Part shown: piece by piece, positions 8,901 through 17,894 of the stretch
Position numbering within the stretch: the stretch's first letter is position 1
Layout of the letters: each line of letters opens with the position of its first letter
Source: an uncultured Mucilaginibacter sp.
GTDB taxonomy: Bacteria; Bacteroidota; Bacteroidia; Sphingobacteriales; Sphingobacteriaceae
Length of the DNA stretch: 39,976 nt
Assembly: GCF_937859865.1 (NCBI RefSeq)
Contig: NZ_CALMAT010000042.1
Coordinates: forward strand, 1 to 39,976
Direction: 5' to 3'
The notes under the pieces: model-generated
Seen by the model: only the letters and a program-made list of their open reading frames with translations
Databases searched by the model: none
What the model was told of the DNA's origin: nothing
Translations under genes and position numbers: made by a program

Positions 8901-11803
8901 CGATTAAAAGTAAAAAGCAGGCGAATACGACCGCCAAAAAGAAGTAATTTCAATTCCAACATGGTGCGATTAAAAGCATGATATTTTAAGTTTAAAGGGT
9001 AGTGAACAATGAAATTTCAATTCCAACATGGTGCGATTAAAAGAGTGATGTTATATTTCTGTTTTCCGTTGTTTAAAAAATTTCAATTCCAACATGGTGC
9101 GATTAAAAGAAAGTTACACGGCCAGAAGTTTTAAATTTGATTTCATTTCAATTCCAACATGGTGCGATTAAAAGTCTTGGCGGAAATACACGCCTGGGCG
9201 TTCTTTCAACAAATTTCAATTCCAACATGGTGCGATTAAAAGCAAAAACAAGAAAAAAAAGGCAAGATTTTAACAGATTTCAATTCCAACATGGTGCGAT
9301 TAAAAGTAATGAATATGAATGCTTTTGGAGACCGTAACGGATTTCAATTCCAACATGGTGCGATTAAAAGCACCATAACGCTTTTACCAACAAAAACATT
9401 TTTAAATTTCAATTCCAACATGGTGCGATTAAAAGTTCAACAAACACATCGTTGTAGCAAGTTTAGAAGACATTTCAATTCCAACATGGTGCGATTAAAA
9501 GAGCGCAGGAAATGAAGGTAGATTAAATAATATCACATTTCAATTCCAACATGGTGCGATTAAAAGATTAAATTGGGATTTTGATATGCCGGAAACAGCC
9601 AGATTTCAATTCCAACATGGTGCGATTAAAAGTATGCAAACCGCCTTTCCAGCCGGGTTGAACCATTTCAATTCCAACATGGTGCGATTAAAAGGGGGTG
9701 GTTCTTTCCGTTTGTATTCATCTTACTTTTCAATTTCAATTCCAACATGGTGCGATTAAAAGGAAACAAGGCCGATCACCATCATGCAGCTTAACTTATT
9801 TCAATTCCAACATGGTGCGATTAAAAGAACAGTTGGAACAAATGCCGTGAAGTAAATTCTGAATTTCAATTCCAACATGGTGCGATTAAAAGACTTGACC
9901 CATTATGCTTTATCATTTCAAAAATGTGATTTCAATTCCAACATGGTGCGATTAAAAGTGCAACTGATTAACAAGTTGCATATCTCTTATGTTGATTTCA
10001 ATTCCAACATGGTGCGATTAAAAGTTATATCTTTGGTCTCCCTTTAACACTTAAACATCAATTTCAATTCCAACATGGTGCGATTAAAAGCGGACGAATA
10101 CAGGAGCATCACAAAGCATAGTGCTACATTTCAATTCCAACATGGTGCGATTAAAAGTGACCTGATTTTAACAGGCAACACGCCTCAAACCCCATTTCAA
10201 TTCCAACATGGTGCGATTAAAAGTTCTATTGCTTTCATCATAATTTCGTTTTCTGCCATTTCAATTCCAACATGGTGCGATTAAAAGTGATAAAGAAAGA
10301 AATTATAGACTTGTTTTGTATTTATTTCAATTCCAACATGGTGCGATTAAAAGAACAAGCCGCTGTCAACAACGGGTGCCAGGGTGTATAATTTCAATTC
10401 CAACATGGTGCGATTAAAAGAGCTTAATGGTTTTACAAGGAAAAGTTATTGCAAATTTCAATTCCAACATGGTGCGATTAAAAGAATGGTTGCAAAGGCC
10501 ACGGCTATTGAATTTGGCTATTTCAATTCCAACATGGTGCGATTAAAAGCAAATGCTTGGTTGGCAAAAACACCAACCTCGAAATTTCAATTCCAACATG
10601 GTGCGATTAAAAGCGAAGATTGTTGCGCTGGCAGACCTGAAACATTCTCAATTTCAATTCCAACATGGTGCGATTAAAAGATGTATAATAGATGATTATT
10701 ACAATCCTAGTATAGCTATTTCAATTCCAACATGGTGCGATTAAAAGTTTCGCTCATGCGGCTACATGAAATAGATAACGCCATTTCAATTCCAACATGG
10801 TGCGATTAAAAGCCGTATATCTTCGGGTAGCTGATTGAGATAATGGTATTTCAATTCCAACATGGTGCGATTAAAAGTTGTTTAATGTTTTTTCCTAACG
10901 TAAACGCCGGAGCAATTTCAATTCCAACATGGTGCGATTAAAAGACGCGGCGGGAAGCGTACCTCGCTAACAAAGAAGATATTTCAATTCCAACATGGTG
11001 CGATTAAAAGTGCGCAAGAATTGACAATAACACGCAAGCTATGACATTTCAATTCCAACATGGTGCGATTAAAAGTTTTTGAAGTCCCTTTGTACCGCTT
11101 CTTTTTCACCATTTCAATTCCAACATGGTGCGATTAAAAGCATAGCCCAAAGAAGATTTTATACTGCCAATACTAATATTTCAATTCCAACATGGTGCGA
11201 TTAAAAGTACTACCGGATGAGGCTTTCCTCCAAAACATCCTCATTTCAATTCCAACATGGTGCGATTAAAAGCTTCGGGGCAAAATGGGTTATCTTTAAA
11301 TGTAGAAATTTCAATTCCAACATGGTGCGATTAAAAGTTCGGCTTGGGCAAGGGCGCTGGCTACCTGCTGGGATTTCAATTCCAACATGGTGCGATTAAA
11401 AGACTCTCTGGCGTAAAAGTACCGCTCATTAAAATACAATTTCAATTCCAACATGGTGCGATTAAAAGAATCGTTTGATTTTTCTCCTAACAGGTTAATG
11501 ATAACATTTCAATTCCAACATGGTGCGATTAAAAGTGCTTTTTTTACCGGCCTTTTTTTCGTGTTCGGTTTCATTTCAATTCCAACATGGTGCGATTAAA
11601 AGAATAAAAAATCAAGATTAAACTCAAAGATTGAAACCGATTTCAATTCCAACATGGTGCGATTAAAAGCCCTACGGGTCGGGCTATTCGCTACAAGTCC
11701 TCGCGCATTTCAATTCCAACATGGTGCGATTAAAAGCCACCAAAAAAATAGTGCTAAAAGAAGCATTTGTTAGATTTCAATTCCAACATGGTGCGATTAA
11801 AAG
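2957..11803 (-). CRISPR. CRISPR array, type I-B repeat, 135 repeats and 134 spacers
   Basis: I counted repeat starts one by one from 2957 to 11774. The repeat is 30 bp; on the plus strand it starts ATTTCAATTCC and ends GGTGCGATTAAAAG. Repeat-to-repeat distance is 62-68 bp, so spacers are 32-38 bp. Nearly all repeats are identical; exceptions are 2957 (five mismatches), 3152 (second base A) and 5853 (CAAATCC). On the minus strand the repeat ends in ATTGAAAT, the form of a type I-B crRNA 5' handle. Together with the degenerate repeat at the left end and the leader at the right end, this means transcription runs right to left, away from cas2. Short open frames through the array are repeat artefacts. 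Confidence 0.99.
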
Positions 11804-12037
11804 CCGTTTATAAAACGGCCCTAATATATATTTAAACAACGTTTTTTACAGTGTTTTTAATCAAAATTTTAGTCGGTTGGCAATAACCGATTGTTGTGCT
11901 TAAACCGACAACCTTTATGCAGCGCTCAAAAACCTTGTTTTTAGTCTAAATCCCTATTTCATTACATCAATGAACACCCGTTGTTATCCTCACCGACAAC
12001 TTAGAGCCTGTTTAAACTTCTATCGTAAAAACTTATA

Positions 12038-12066
12038 CTACTTCTTTTATGCCTATAAATTTGGTA
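12038..12066 (+). repeat. Dispersed element copy 5
   Basis: CTACTTCTTTTATGCC followed by TATAAATTTGGTA. It lies in the cas2-side part of the leader. Confidence 0.7.
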
Positions 12067-12102
12067 TGCCGGATATTTTACGTGCACAAAAACCAAAAAA
12101 GA

Positions 12103-12131
12103 CAATGATTTTTGTGTAGTAAAAGAAGCAT
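12103..12131 (-). repeat. Dispersed element copy 6
   Basis: It ends with TAAAAGAAGCAT on the plus strand, 24 bp from the cas2 stop codon; the distal half is diverged. Confidence 0.65.
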
Positions 12132-12154
12132 AGATAATGTTTTGAATATAATTT

Positions 12155-12418
12155 TTACAAAATATTATCCAGCTTGTTTTTCTCGGCACCGATTACTTCT
12201 TTTTCCAGCCATTTTTCTTCCCGGCTTTTAAAAATCAGGATGCTGTCTGTTTCTGCATCAATAATTAATTTCGCTTTCGCCAGTAGTTCTTTTAACTTAA
12301 CCGGCGTAATTTCTCCTTCAAAAACAGAATTCTGTATCCAATTTAAATACTGCCTGCACAATTTCAGTATTTTGGTAACCCGCTTTTCGCCAATATCATA
12401 CACTAAAATTACATACAT
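12155..12418 (-). CDS. cas2: CRISPR-associated endonuclease Cas2
   Basis: The 87-residue length and the N-terminus MYVILVYDIGEKR, with the first-strand Asp of the ferredoxin-like fold, are typical of Cas2. The central segment NWIQNSVFEGEITP also matches the family. Cas2 is the structural partner of Cas1 in the complex that inserts new spacers next to the leader. It lies 111 bp after the remains of cas1 and is the last cas gene before the leader. The frame is intact, but the Cas1 partner encoded here is disrupted. Confidence 0.95.
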   Translation of the reverse strand: MYVILVYDIGEKRVTKILKLCRQYLNWIQNSVFEGEITPVKLKELLAKAKLIIDAETDSILIFKSREEKWLEKEVIGAEKNKLDNIL

Positions 12419-12529
12419 CTTTATCTGCTTTTAGTTAATTGTTCCTGGTTAATAGTTTACCGTTGCTGCCAATACTTTGCATTGTTACACACTTTATACT
12501 ATCACAACATCTCATAATCGCCAATCCAA

Positions 12530-13460
12530 TCACCACCTCACTTTATAAGGTTTATACTCATCCAAGCCTAAAACGTGTTTGCCCAATTTATAACATTCTA
12601 ACTTGATCAAATGCTTGTAGCTTACACTTCGGTTCAATATCGGATGCTTGAATGTTTCGTTCAACCGTTCTTCCCAGGCTTTTACAAATGTTGAGCAGCC
12701 TAAAAATTGTACGGTCAACCATTACCGGTTTAAAAATCTCTGCCAGATCCAGTGCCAAAGAAAACCGGCGGTAACCTGGTTCGTGCAAAAAACTAATGGT
12801 TGGGTTTAATTGGGTGTGATACAATTGGTTTAAACAAGCCGAATAACATAGCATATTTCCAAACGAAATCATGGCATTGAGTTCATTTGCCGGAGGTTGT
12901 TTGCTGCGGCCTTCCATCTGGAAATCGTTTAAAATCGTATCAAAAGCCTGGTAATACTGCTGGCGGATGTTGCCTTCAATGCCCATCAGTTCGTCTACGG
13001 CTTTGGTTTGTTCAATCTGTAAAGCCAGCAACTCGATACTTTCCAGCGGAAGGCTGACATCTTTTTCCCGGTTGAGGTAATAACGCAAGCTTTTCGTCAT
13101 GTTAAACGCCGCACCACTTACAAACTTCCTGGCCAAGATCATCCGTTTTTTGGCATCAATATAATGTTTGGTTTGCGAAATTTGCATCTTACCGGCCAAC
13201 AAATATTCTTTCGGACAAAAGCTGCCGGTATAGTTTTCGTAATAATCAAAAAAGTGGACGGCAATGCCAGCTTTCCCCAAAAAATTGTACAAAGCACTAT
13301 TGGCGTCCAAGCTGCCGAAACAGAAAATATCAGAAACACCTTCTATCGGAATGTATTTCGGCGTTCCTTCTATGCCTTCTTCGCTTACCGGTAAAAACCT
13401 CAGCGTATTATCTTTCCGGCTCATCCGGCCGGGATTGAACAAGTAAAAAGTTGTTTTCAT
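12530..13460 (-). pseudogene. cas1: cas1 with internal deletion and frameshift
   Basis: Frame one, from the ATG at 13460, encodes a good Cas1: MKTTFYLFNPGRMSRKDNTL, FGSLDANSALYNFLGK, catalytic E162 (IEGNIRQQYY), H226 (FLHEPGYRR) and D238/E241 (LALDLAEIFKP). It stays on track to DRTIFRLLN near residue 257. The expected continuation then appears in another frame from about 12700 to the stop at 12530: STFVKAWEERLNETFKHP, NRSVSYKHLIKLECYKL, ending GLDEYKPYKVRW. The two parts together span 931 bp, about 70 bp less than a Cas1 of about 333 residues, and the missing part is the segment between LLN and TFVKA. As it stands, translation gives 290 residues with about 35 wrong ones at the end. Assembly error cannot be excluded, but a single-base error would not explain the missing segment. 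Confidence 0.85.
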
Positions 13461-13534
13461 GCTGATGCTTCTTTTACCGGTATAAAATTGGTGTCGAATT
13501 TAAATGGATAATCAAGCCGTAACTTTGTTTTCAT
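13457..13534 (-). CDS. Possible 25-residue ORF translationally coupled to cas1
   Basis: The frame begins MKTKLRLDYPF and ends FIPVKEASA. Its TGA overlaps the cas1 ATG as ATGA, the arrangement seen in translational coupling. It is one unit of the 74-bp tandem repeat, and its second half is encoded by the dispersed element. It could be a functional leader peptide, or simply a by-product of the duplication. No family is recognised. Confidence 0.35.
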   Translation of the reverse strand: MKTKLRLDYPFKFDTNFIPVKEASA

Positions 13535-13608
13535 GCAGATGCTTCTTTTACCGGTATAAAATTGGTGTTGAATTGGAACGGATAATCAGGCAGTAACTTT
13601 GTTTTCAT
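13531..13608 (-). CDS. Possible 25-residue ORF, upstream twin of the previous one
   Basis: The frame begins MKTKLLPDYPF and ends FIPVKEASA. It overlaps the next small ORF by ATGA. Six nucleotide changes separate it from its twin over the variable part, four of them changing the amino acid, yet the frame and length are kept. Upstream, a third open frame out of phase with cas4 also ends in KEASA with an ATGA overlap. Confidence 0.35.
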   Translation of the reverse strand: MKTKLLPDYPFQFNTNFIPVKEASA

Positions 13609-13671
13609 GCTGATGCTTCTTTTACCGATATAAAATTGGTGTCAAAAATTTGATCAACAATTTGGTTTAGT

Positions 13672-14184
13672 TCAAACAGGTTCTTCCACATAACAAAAAT
13701 CAAAATAGCTGCATTGCTTGCAAATGGGTTTGCGTAAAAGTGGCGGACAAATTTCGCTATTTACAATGTCCCTAATGCTGGTTTCCCAAGTTTGGATCAT
13801 TTCCTCATCGCCGTGTTCTAATTGTACGGTTTCCCGCTGCCGCATTTTTGGATATTCAATCAATCCGGTTACGCCTGCTATACCTTGCTGCCCCAACTTG
13901 TAGATGTAATATTTTACTTGTGCAATATGTGCTTTTTCTACCTTATCGCTTTTCTTTACCTCATGCACTACCTTGTTTTTGGCATCATAAAAATCTATTT
14001 TGATGCCATCCACTTCTACTTCGGTGTATTGCTGCGAACGGTCGGTATAAGTAGTTTCGCCTATCAGTTTTCCTTCTGCTACGGTTTCAGAAGTGTGTTC
14101 CATTTGGATACCGTTGGCAAACAACCACAATTTCCGATGGCAAACATGGTAGTAGTTAATGTGGGTGGCAGTAAGGTTAAGCAT
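13672..14184 (-). CDS. cas4: CRISPR-associated exonuclease Cas4
   Basis: The 170 residues carry the full Cas4 signature. C15 lies in CHRKLWLF and C155, C158 and C164 in ICKQCSYFDFC, together binding an iron-sulfur cluster. The RecB-like nuclease residues are D64 (IKIDFYD), E75 and K77 (HEVKK) and Q89. Cas4 trims and orients prespacers for the PAM before integration by Cas1-Cas2. It starts 7 bp after the pRiA4b-like gene, so both are in one transcript. It is separated from cas1 by 211 bp containing the 74-bp tandem repeats. Confidence 0.95.
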   Translation of the reverse strand: MLNLTATHINYYHVCHRKLWLFANGIQMEHTSETVAEGKLIGETTYTDRSQQYTEVEVDGIKIDFYDAKNKVVHEVKKSDKVEKAHIAQVKYYIYKLGQQGIAGVTGLIEYPKMRQRETVQLEHGDEEMIQTWETSIRDIVNSEICPPLLRKPICKQCSYFDFCYVEEPV

Positions 14185-14191
14185 CGTATTT

Positions 14192-14797
14192 TCAGACTAA
14201 TTCAAAATTGTTTTCCTGATCAAAATCTACATTGCGCACTGCCTCTTGTGCTTCTTTTAGGCTGAAAAAATTGAAATCCCAATCTTCGTTCTTTTTCAGA
14301 CCAAGCCACTTTCGGAATTCTTTGTGTTCCCGATGTTTTGGATCGGCCAAGGCAACTTTCAATTCTTCGTAGCCCCAAGGGCCACCGCAATCTTCGGGCG
14401 GACAATTACCTTTTCCAGCCAGACAATCTGCCAAAAACAGTTTTTCTCCGGTGATTTTTTCTGACGTAATTAAGTGCTCCCAGTTATCGCCTAAATCATA
14501 GGTGTACACAAACTTTTGTCCTTCGGCTTTAAAAATATCGGCTAACTTAATTTCCTTGCTGTCTATCAATTCATCATCCTCAAAAAAATCAATATCATAT
14601 AATTCTTTATCCGCTATTATTAAATTACTAAAACGATCATCAGGTGAAAACTCATATGCGTGTGCATCCTGCCAGTCAAAAGCTGCCTGGATAATCAAAT
14701 GGAACTGGTAAAAAGTAAAATTTTCCGGCACCAGCAAACGCCGCCAAACTGGTGGTTTGATGATGTCTTTGATTTGGATTTTGAATTGGAATGGCAT
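14192..14797 (-). CDS. Plasmid pRiA4b ORF-3 family protein inside the cas operon
   Basis: The 201 residues show the hallmarks of this family (PF07929): PPVWRRLLVP near residue 15, YDLGDNWEHLI in the middle, and CPPEDCGGPWGYEELKVAL toward the C-terminus. The biochemical function of the family is not established. It sits between cas3 (73 bp) and cas4 (7 bp) on the same strand, so it is probably co-expressed with the cas genes. Codons about 174-183 (SLKEAQ region, 14248-14276) resemble the dispersed element. Whether it takes part in CRISPR function or is a passenger cannot be told from sequence. Confidence 0.85.
   Translation of the reverse strand: MPFQFKIQIKDIIKPPVWRRLLVPENFTFYQFHLIIQAAFDWQDAHAYEFSPDDRFSNLIIADKELYDIDFFEDDELIDSKEIKLADIFKAEGQKFVYTYDLGDNWEHLITSEKITGEKLFLADCLAGKGNCPPEDCGGPWGYEELKVALADPKHREHKEFRKWLGLKKNEDWDFNFFSLKEAQEAVRNVDFDQENNFELV
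14248..14276 (+). repeat. Dispersed element-like sequence inside the pRiA4b-type gene
   Basis: TGCTTCTTTTAGGCTG followed by AAAAAATTG matches the core well and the rest loosely. It is inside a coding sequence, and chance similarity is possible. Confidence 0.4.
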
Positions 14798-14870
14798 TGT
14801 TAATGTTTTTTTAATTTTTTTATGTTTATGAATTACAGTATTGTTAGTAAAAATAGAAATGGATTAATTT

Positions 14871-17198
14871 TTAAATTAATTGCGTATCCCAAATTTCCTG
14901 CTCATTATATAAGAGCCCTAACTCTGAATCGTATTTCTTAGTTAGTATCCAGTAAGTAATTTCTAATAATTTGCCTTTTTCACTTTCAAAATTATAAGTT
15001 GTTTTGTATAAGTTTTGATCATTCTCTGCAATAAGTTGTGCGAACTTATTTTTTCTAATTTGTACTTTCAATCGTTCTGCACCAATAAAGTCAAAGTCTG
15101 ATAGATAATCCTCAAAGCGTTGCCTTAATTTTATTGGTAATACTTTTATTCCATCAAACAGTTTGTAAAAATCTTCTTCTTGTTTTTTAGAATGTAACAA
15201 AGGAATAAGCTGATTTTCTGATGTATATTTTAATAACTGATAGGTTTCGTCAAAGTCCTTTTTGCTTTTCTCATCCCAATGTGGATATACAAAATCAATA
15301 TACTTTTGCAATTTACTTTCTTCGATAACTCCGTCTTGTTTTAACGAGATTTTTTGTAAGACATCCAATGTTCGTAAAATCACATCTACGCTGTATATAA
15401 ATTTGTCGTTTTTGTTTGATTCGTTAAATATTACAACTGGAGATATTCCTTTTTTTCTTTTTCGATTTACTCTGCCAAATCGTTGTATTAAAGCATCTAT
15501 AGGTGCAGGCTCAGTGTATATAACATCATAATCAATGTCGAGACTTACTTCGATTGCTTGGGTTCCAACTAAAAGTTGAATAGGATTATTTTCGTCTTTT
15601 TCGCCCTCCTTCAAATCCTTTTCATGACTATTCCTGTCTTCACCAGTAAATGCACCATGCAATAAAACAGAATTACTTGCAAATTCCTTCAATTTTTTAA
15701 AAACCTCCTGAGCTTGAACAACTGTATTACAAACTACTAATACTTTTATGCCAGCTTTTAAATCTTTTTCAATCAAGTAAAGGCTATCAAATAATAATCC
15801 ATCTTTTAAAACAACTTTATGTCTGTCAAATTTTTTGTATAGCTTTTCATCTGCTGTTATAGGAGAAAAATGACCAATTGCCATTTCCAATTCTTTTTTA
15901 AAAAATGATGGCATAGTTGCCGTCATAATAAAAACTTTACCTTTCATCCATTTAACAACATATTCGAGGAAAACTTTAATCTGTGCAAATGTTTCAGGAC
16001 TATAGGCATGAATTTCATCAAAAACGAAATAACCTCCTGTCCACTCAAATATTCCTTGCTCAAAACCTTTTAGTCCAAATAGATTTTTCAGCAATTGAAA
16101 AGGTGTAACTACCTTTAATGGTGTATAAAGTGTTTTGAATTTATTTTTAATTTCATCAATAGCCTCTTTCTTTGAATTGTTGATATATTGAACGTTATCA
16201 AGGTAATCATAAAGGTAATCTTGTAATTTCCCATGCAACATTCCAACTTTTGAATTCCCCAAACCATCTCCATTTGAAGATAAACGTTCATACATTGCAT
16301 TAATAGAAGCAGTAAACGGCAATACATAAAAAACTCGGCCTTGTCCAAATCCTTCCATTTGTCGTTGTAGCCATAGCATAGCACTTTCAGTTTTACCCGA
16401 GCCTGTTGGTGCAGTTAAGATGACATTCCCAATTATCTTCTCACATTCTAACTGATGATTGTAAAAATCATTTTCTTCTTTTTGCAAGTTTATCCGTTGT
16501 TTATTTAAGAATGAAAAAGAAGATTTTTCTAATTGTTCAATATGTTCAATACGTGCAGAACCTAAATGGTCGCAATGTTTTAAAGCCCCAAATAAAAGTA
16601 GTAACTTAAAATAATCTTCACTATTTACATTCAATTCTCCTTTTGTTGATTTTAGTAAATACGAAAGTATTAGCTTTTGAGGATGCTTAATTTCATAATC
16701 ATTTAGTTTGATTTTAAAATCATTCTCCAATAAAGAATAAACTTCCTTTAAATAAATTTTTGCAAATTCCTCCTCATAGTTAAGCAATCCATCATCACCA
16801 AATTCATCCTCTATCTTTTGTAATAAATATGTATTTGCAACGTACTCTTTATTTAAACGCTCAAAATCTCGATGATGCCCTGCAACTATTAAACTAATTA
16901 ATTTTTTAACCGGAGCTTTAATATCTAATCCATCAATAAATGGTAAAGAAAAAAGTTCGTGACGTTGTCCATGCCATTCATTTTTTGAAATCCCCATTAA
17001 TAATTTTATAAACTCTGCATGCCCTTTACCCAAGTCGTGAGTAATAACAGATAACCTAACCACTTCCCAGAAGTCAATATCCTGAATTATTTCTTTTGCT
17101 TTAGAAAAACAAACTTTTAGATATTGCCAAATTTTTAGACAATCTATTATGTGCTGTTTTAAACTTATTCGAGGTTCAGATTTTGCTAAAAGTTCCAT
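14871..17198 (-). CDS. cas3: CRISPR-associated helicase/nuclease Cas3
   Basis: This is a complete 775-residue Cas3 with HD nuclease and SF2 helicase domains. HD motifs are H16, H54-D55 (THDLGKGH), the His cluster near 80 and 108-109 (VAGHHRDF) and KHCDHLG near 207-213. Helicase motifs are Walker A TAPTGSGKT (262-270), DEIH (394-397), TATMP (426-430) and QRFGRVNRK (572-580). Recruited by Cascade bound to a target, it nicks and unwinds foreign DNA. It starts 21 bp after cas5. All key residues are present, so the effector should be active. The gene is clearly more AT-rich than cas6 or cas1. Confidence 0.97.
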   Translation of the reverse strand: MELLAKSEPRISLKQHIIDCLKIWQYLKVCFSKAKEIIQDIDFWEVVRLSVITHDLGKGHAEFIKLLMGISKNEWHGQRHELFSLPFIDGLDIKAPVKKLISLIVAGHHRDFERLNKEYVANTYLLQKIEDEFGDDGLLNYEEEFAKIYLKEVYSLLENDFKIKLNDYEIKHPQKLILSYLLKSTKGELNVNSEDYFKLLLLFGALKHCDHLGSARIEHIEQLEKSSFSFLNKQRINLQKEENDFYNHQLECEKIIGNVILTAPTGSGKTESAMLWLQRQMEGFGQGRVFYVLPFTASINAMYERLSSNGDGLGNSKVGMLHGKLQDYLYDYLDNVQYINNSKKEAIDEIKNKFKTLYTPLKVVTPFQLLKNLFGLKGFEQGIFEWTGGYFVFDEIHAYSPETFAQIKVFLEYVVKWMKGKVFIMTATMPSFFKKELEMAIGHFSPITADEKLYKKFDRHKVVLKDGLLFDSLYLIEKDLKAGIKVLVVCNTVVQAQEVFKKLKEFASNSVLLHGAFTGEDRNSHEKDLKEGEKDENNPIQLLVGTQAIEVSLDIDYDVIYTEPAPIDALIQRFGRVNRKRKKGISPVVIFNESNKNDKFIYSVDVILRTLDVLQKISLKQDGVIEESKLQKYIDFVYPHWDEKSKKDFDETYQLLKYTSENQLIPLLHSKKQEEDFYKLFDGIKVLPIKLRQRFEDYLSDFDFIGAERLKVQIRKNKFAQLIAENDQNLYKTTYNFESEKGKLLEITYWILTKKYDSELGLLYNEQEIWDTQLI

Positions 17199-17219
17199 AC
17201 AAGATCAAAAAATCTTTAA

Positions 17220-17894
17220 TTACATTGTTTCAAAATTCAATTGATGTATATATATATCTACTTCACTTTTACCAATTGTATCTCGATAAGCTTTAAGATT
17301 GCTGCTAACTTTAGAATTATGATTAAGTACAGAATATGATTCTGTACCTATATTTTGTCGAGGAATTGTATTGGAGAAGTATTTTGGTAAAGCTTGGATT
17401 ACCCCGGGAAGATAATTATTAGCGAATGGCACAATTTGTCCTTTAATCTTATCAGCATTATCTACTTCTGGCAAATCCTTTTTATGGATTCCTGCTGAAT
17501 CAACAGATGCCAAATCATTCATCCTTCCTAATACTAATGGATATACCGGAAGTTTTAAATAGTTGACTATTTCTTCATCAGAAACATACAAGCGTAAAAA
17601 GTTTTCAAATAGAAACTCTCTTTTAATTACGTTTGATTTAGCGTTGTTTGTTGCTTTACCTTTATTGCTATCAATCATATAAATTGTTTCCAAATCAATT
17701 TCCTTTCCCTGAAATTCAAAGTAATATCCAATTGAAAGTTGTTTATGATTTATATAAAATCCTGCAGCGGCATTTATTAATCCCAAAACTGTACTTAGTG
17801 GTGGTACTTCTAAAGTAGGCTGTATGCCACTAATCAGATTTGGATAACGAAAACTGGCTGTCCAGCTTCTTATATCAATAGCATAAAATTCCAT
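17220..17894 (-). CDS. cas5: Type I-B Cascade subunit Cas5
   Basis: The 224-residue protein begins MEFYAIDIRSWTASFRYPN and continues with LEVPPLSTVLGLINAAAGFY, the N-terminal RAMP pattern of Cas5 proteins. In Cascade, Cas5 holds the 5' handle of the crRNA, here predicted to be ATTGAAAT. Its start codon overlaps the end of cas7 by one base, so the two are translated from one message, as usual for these stoichiometric partners. Confidence 0.93.
   Translation of the reverse strand: MEFYAIDIRSWTASFRYPNLISGIQPTLEVPPLSTVLGLINAAAGFYINHKQLSIGYYFEFQGKEIDLETIYMIDSNKGKATNNAKSNVIKREFLFENFLRLYVSDEEIVNYLKLPVYPLVLGRMNDLASVDSAGIHKKDLPEVDNADKIKGQIVPFANNYLPGVIQALPKYFSNTIPRQNIGTESYSVLNHNSKVSSNLKAYRDTIGKSEVDIYIHQLNFETM

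Larger units (their letters stand above)
11804..12154 (-). promoter_or_regulatory. CRISPR leader region between cas2 and the array
   Basis: This AT-rich stretch without a credible gene lies next to the youngest repeat, on the side expected from the transcription direction. Right at the array boundary, GCCGTTT ATA AAACGGC (11803-11819) is an inverted repeat that includes the last base of the repeat. Further in, TCGGTT ggcaat AACCGA (11873-11890) is another inverted repeat, and ACCGACAAC occurs twice (11904-11912 and 11992-12000). Two dispersed element copies (12038-12066, 12103-12131) sit at the cas2 end. A precise promoter could not be fixed. Confidence 0.75.
13453..13645 (-). repeat. 74-bp tandem repeat, about 2.6 units, upstream of cas1
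   Basis: The string GTTTTCATGC starts at 13453, 13527 (13527-13536) and 13601, exactly 74 bp apart. Each unit carries one full copy of the dispersed element (13465-13493, 13539-13567, 13613-13641) and a copy of the first codons of the following frame (minus strand ATGAAAAC). Units differ by several substitutions, so the duplication is not recent or is an assembled real array. The first unit overlaps the cas1 start codon. Confidence 0.9.

Noticed and set aside
3430-11399. Many open frames of 60-99 codons across the array with repeated NSNMVRLK or FQFQHGAIK peptides
   Set aside because: They are translations of the CRISPR repeat in its three frames, not genes.
12001-12189. A 62-residue ORF in the leader overlapping cas2
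   Set aside because: It has no family resemblance, overlaps cas2 and two dispersed elements, and looks random.
12530-12718. A separate 62-residue gene between cas1 and cas2
   Set aside because: Its sequence is the normal C-terminus of Cas1 in a shifted frame, and the start would be a TTG, so it is part of the broken cas1.
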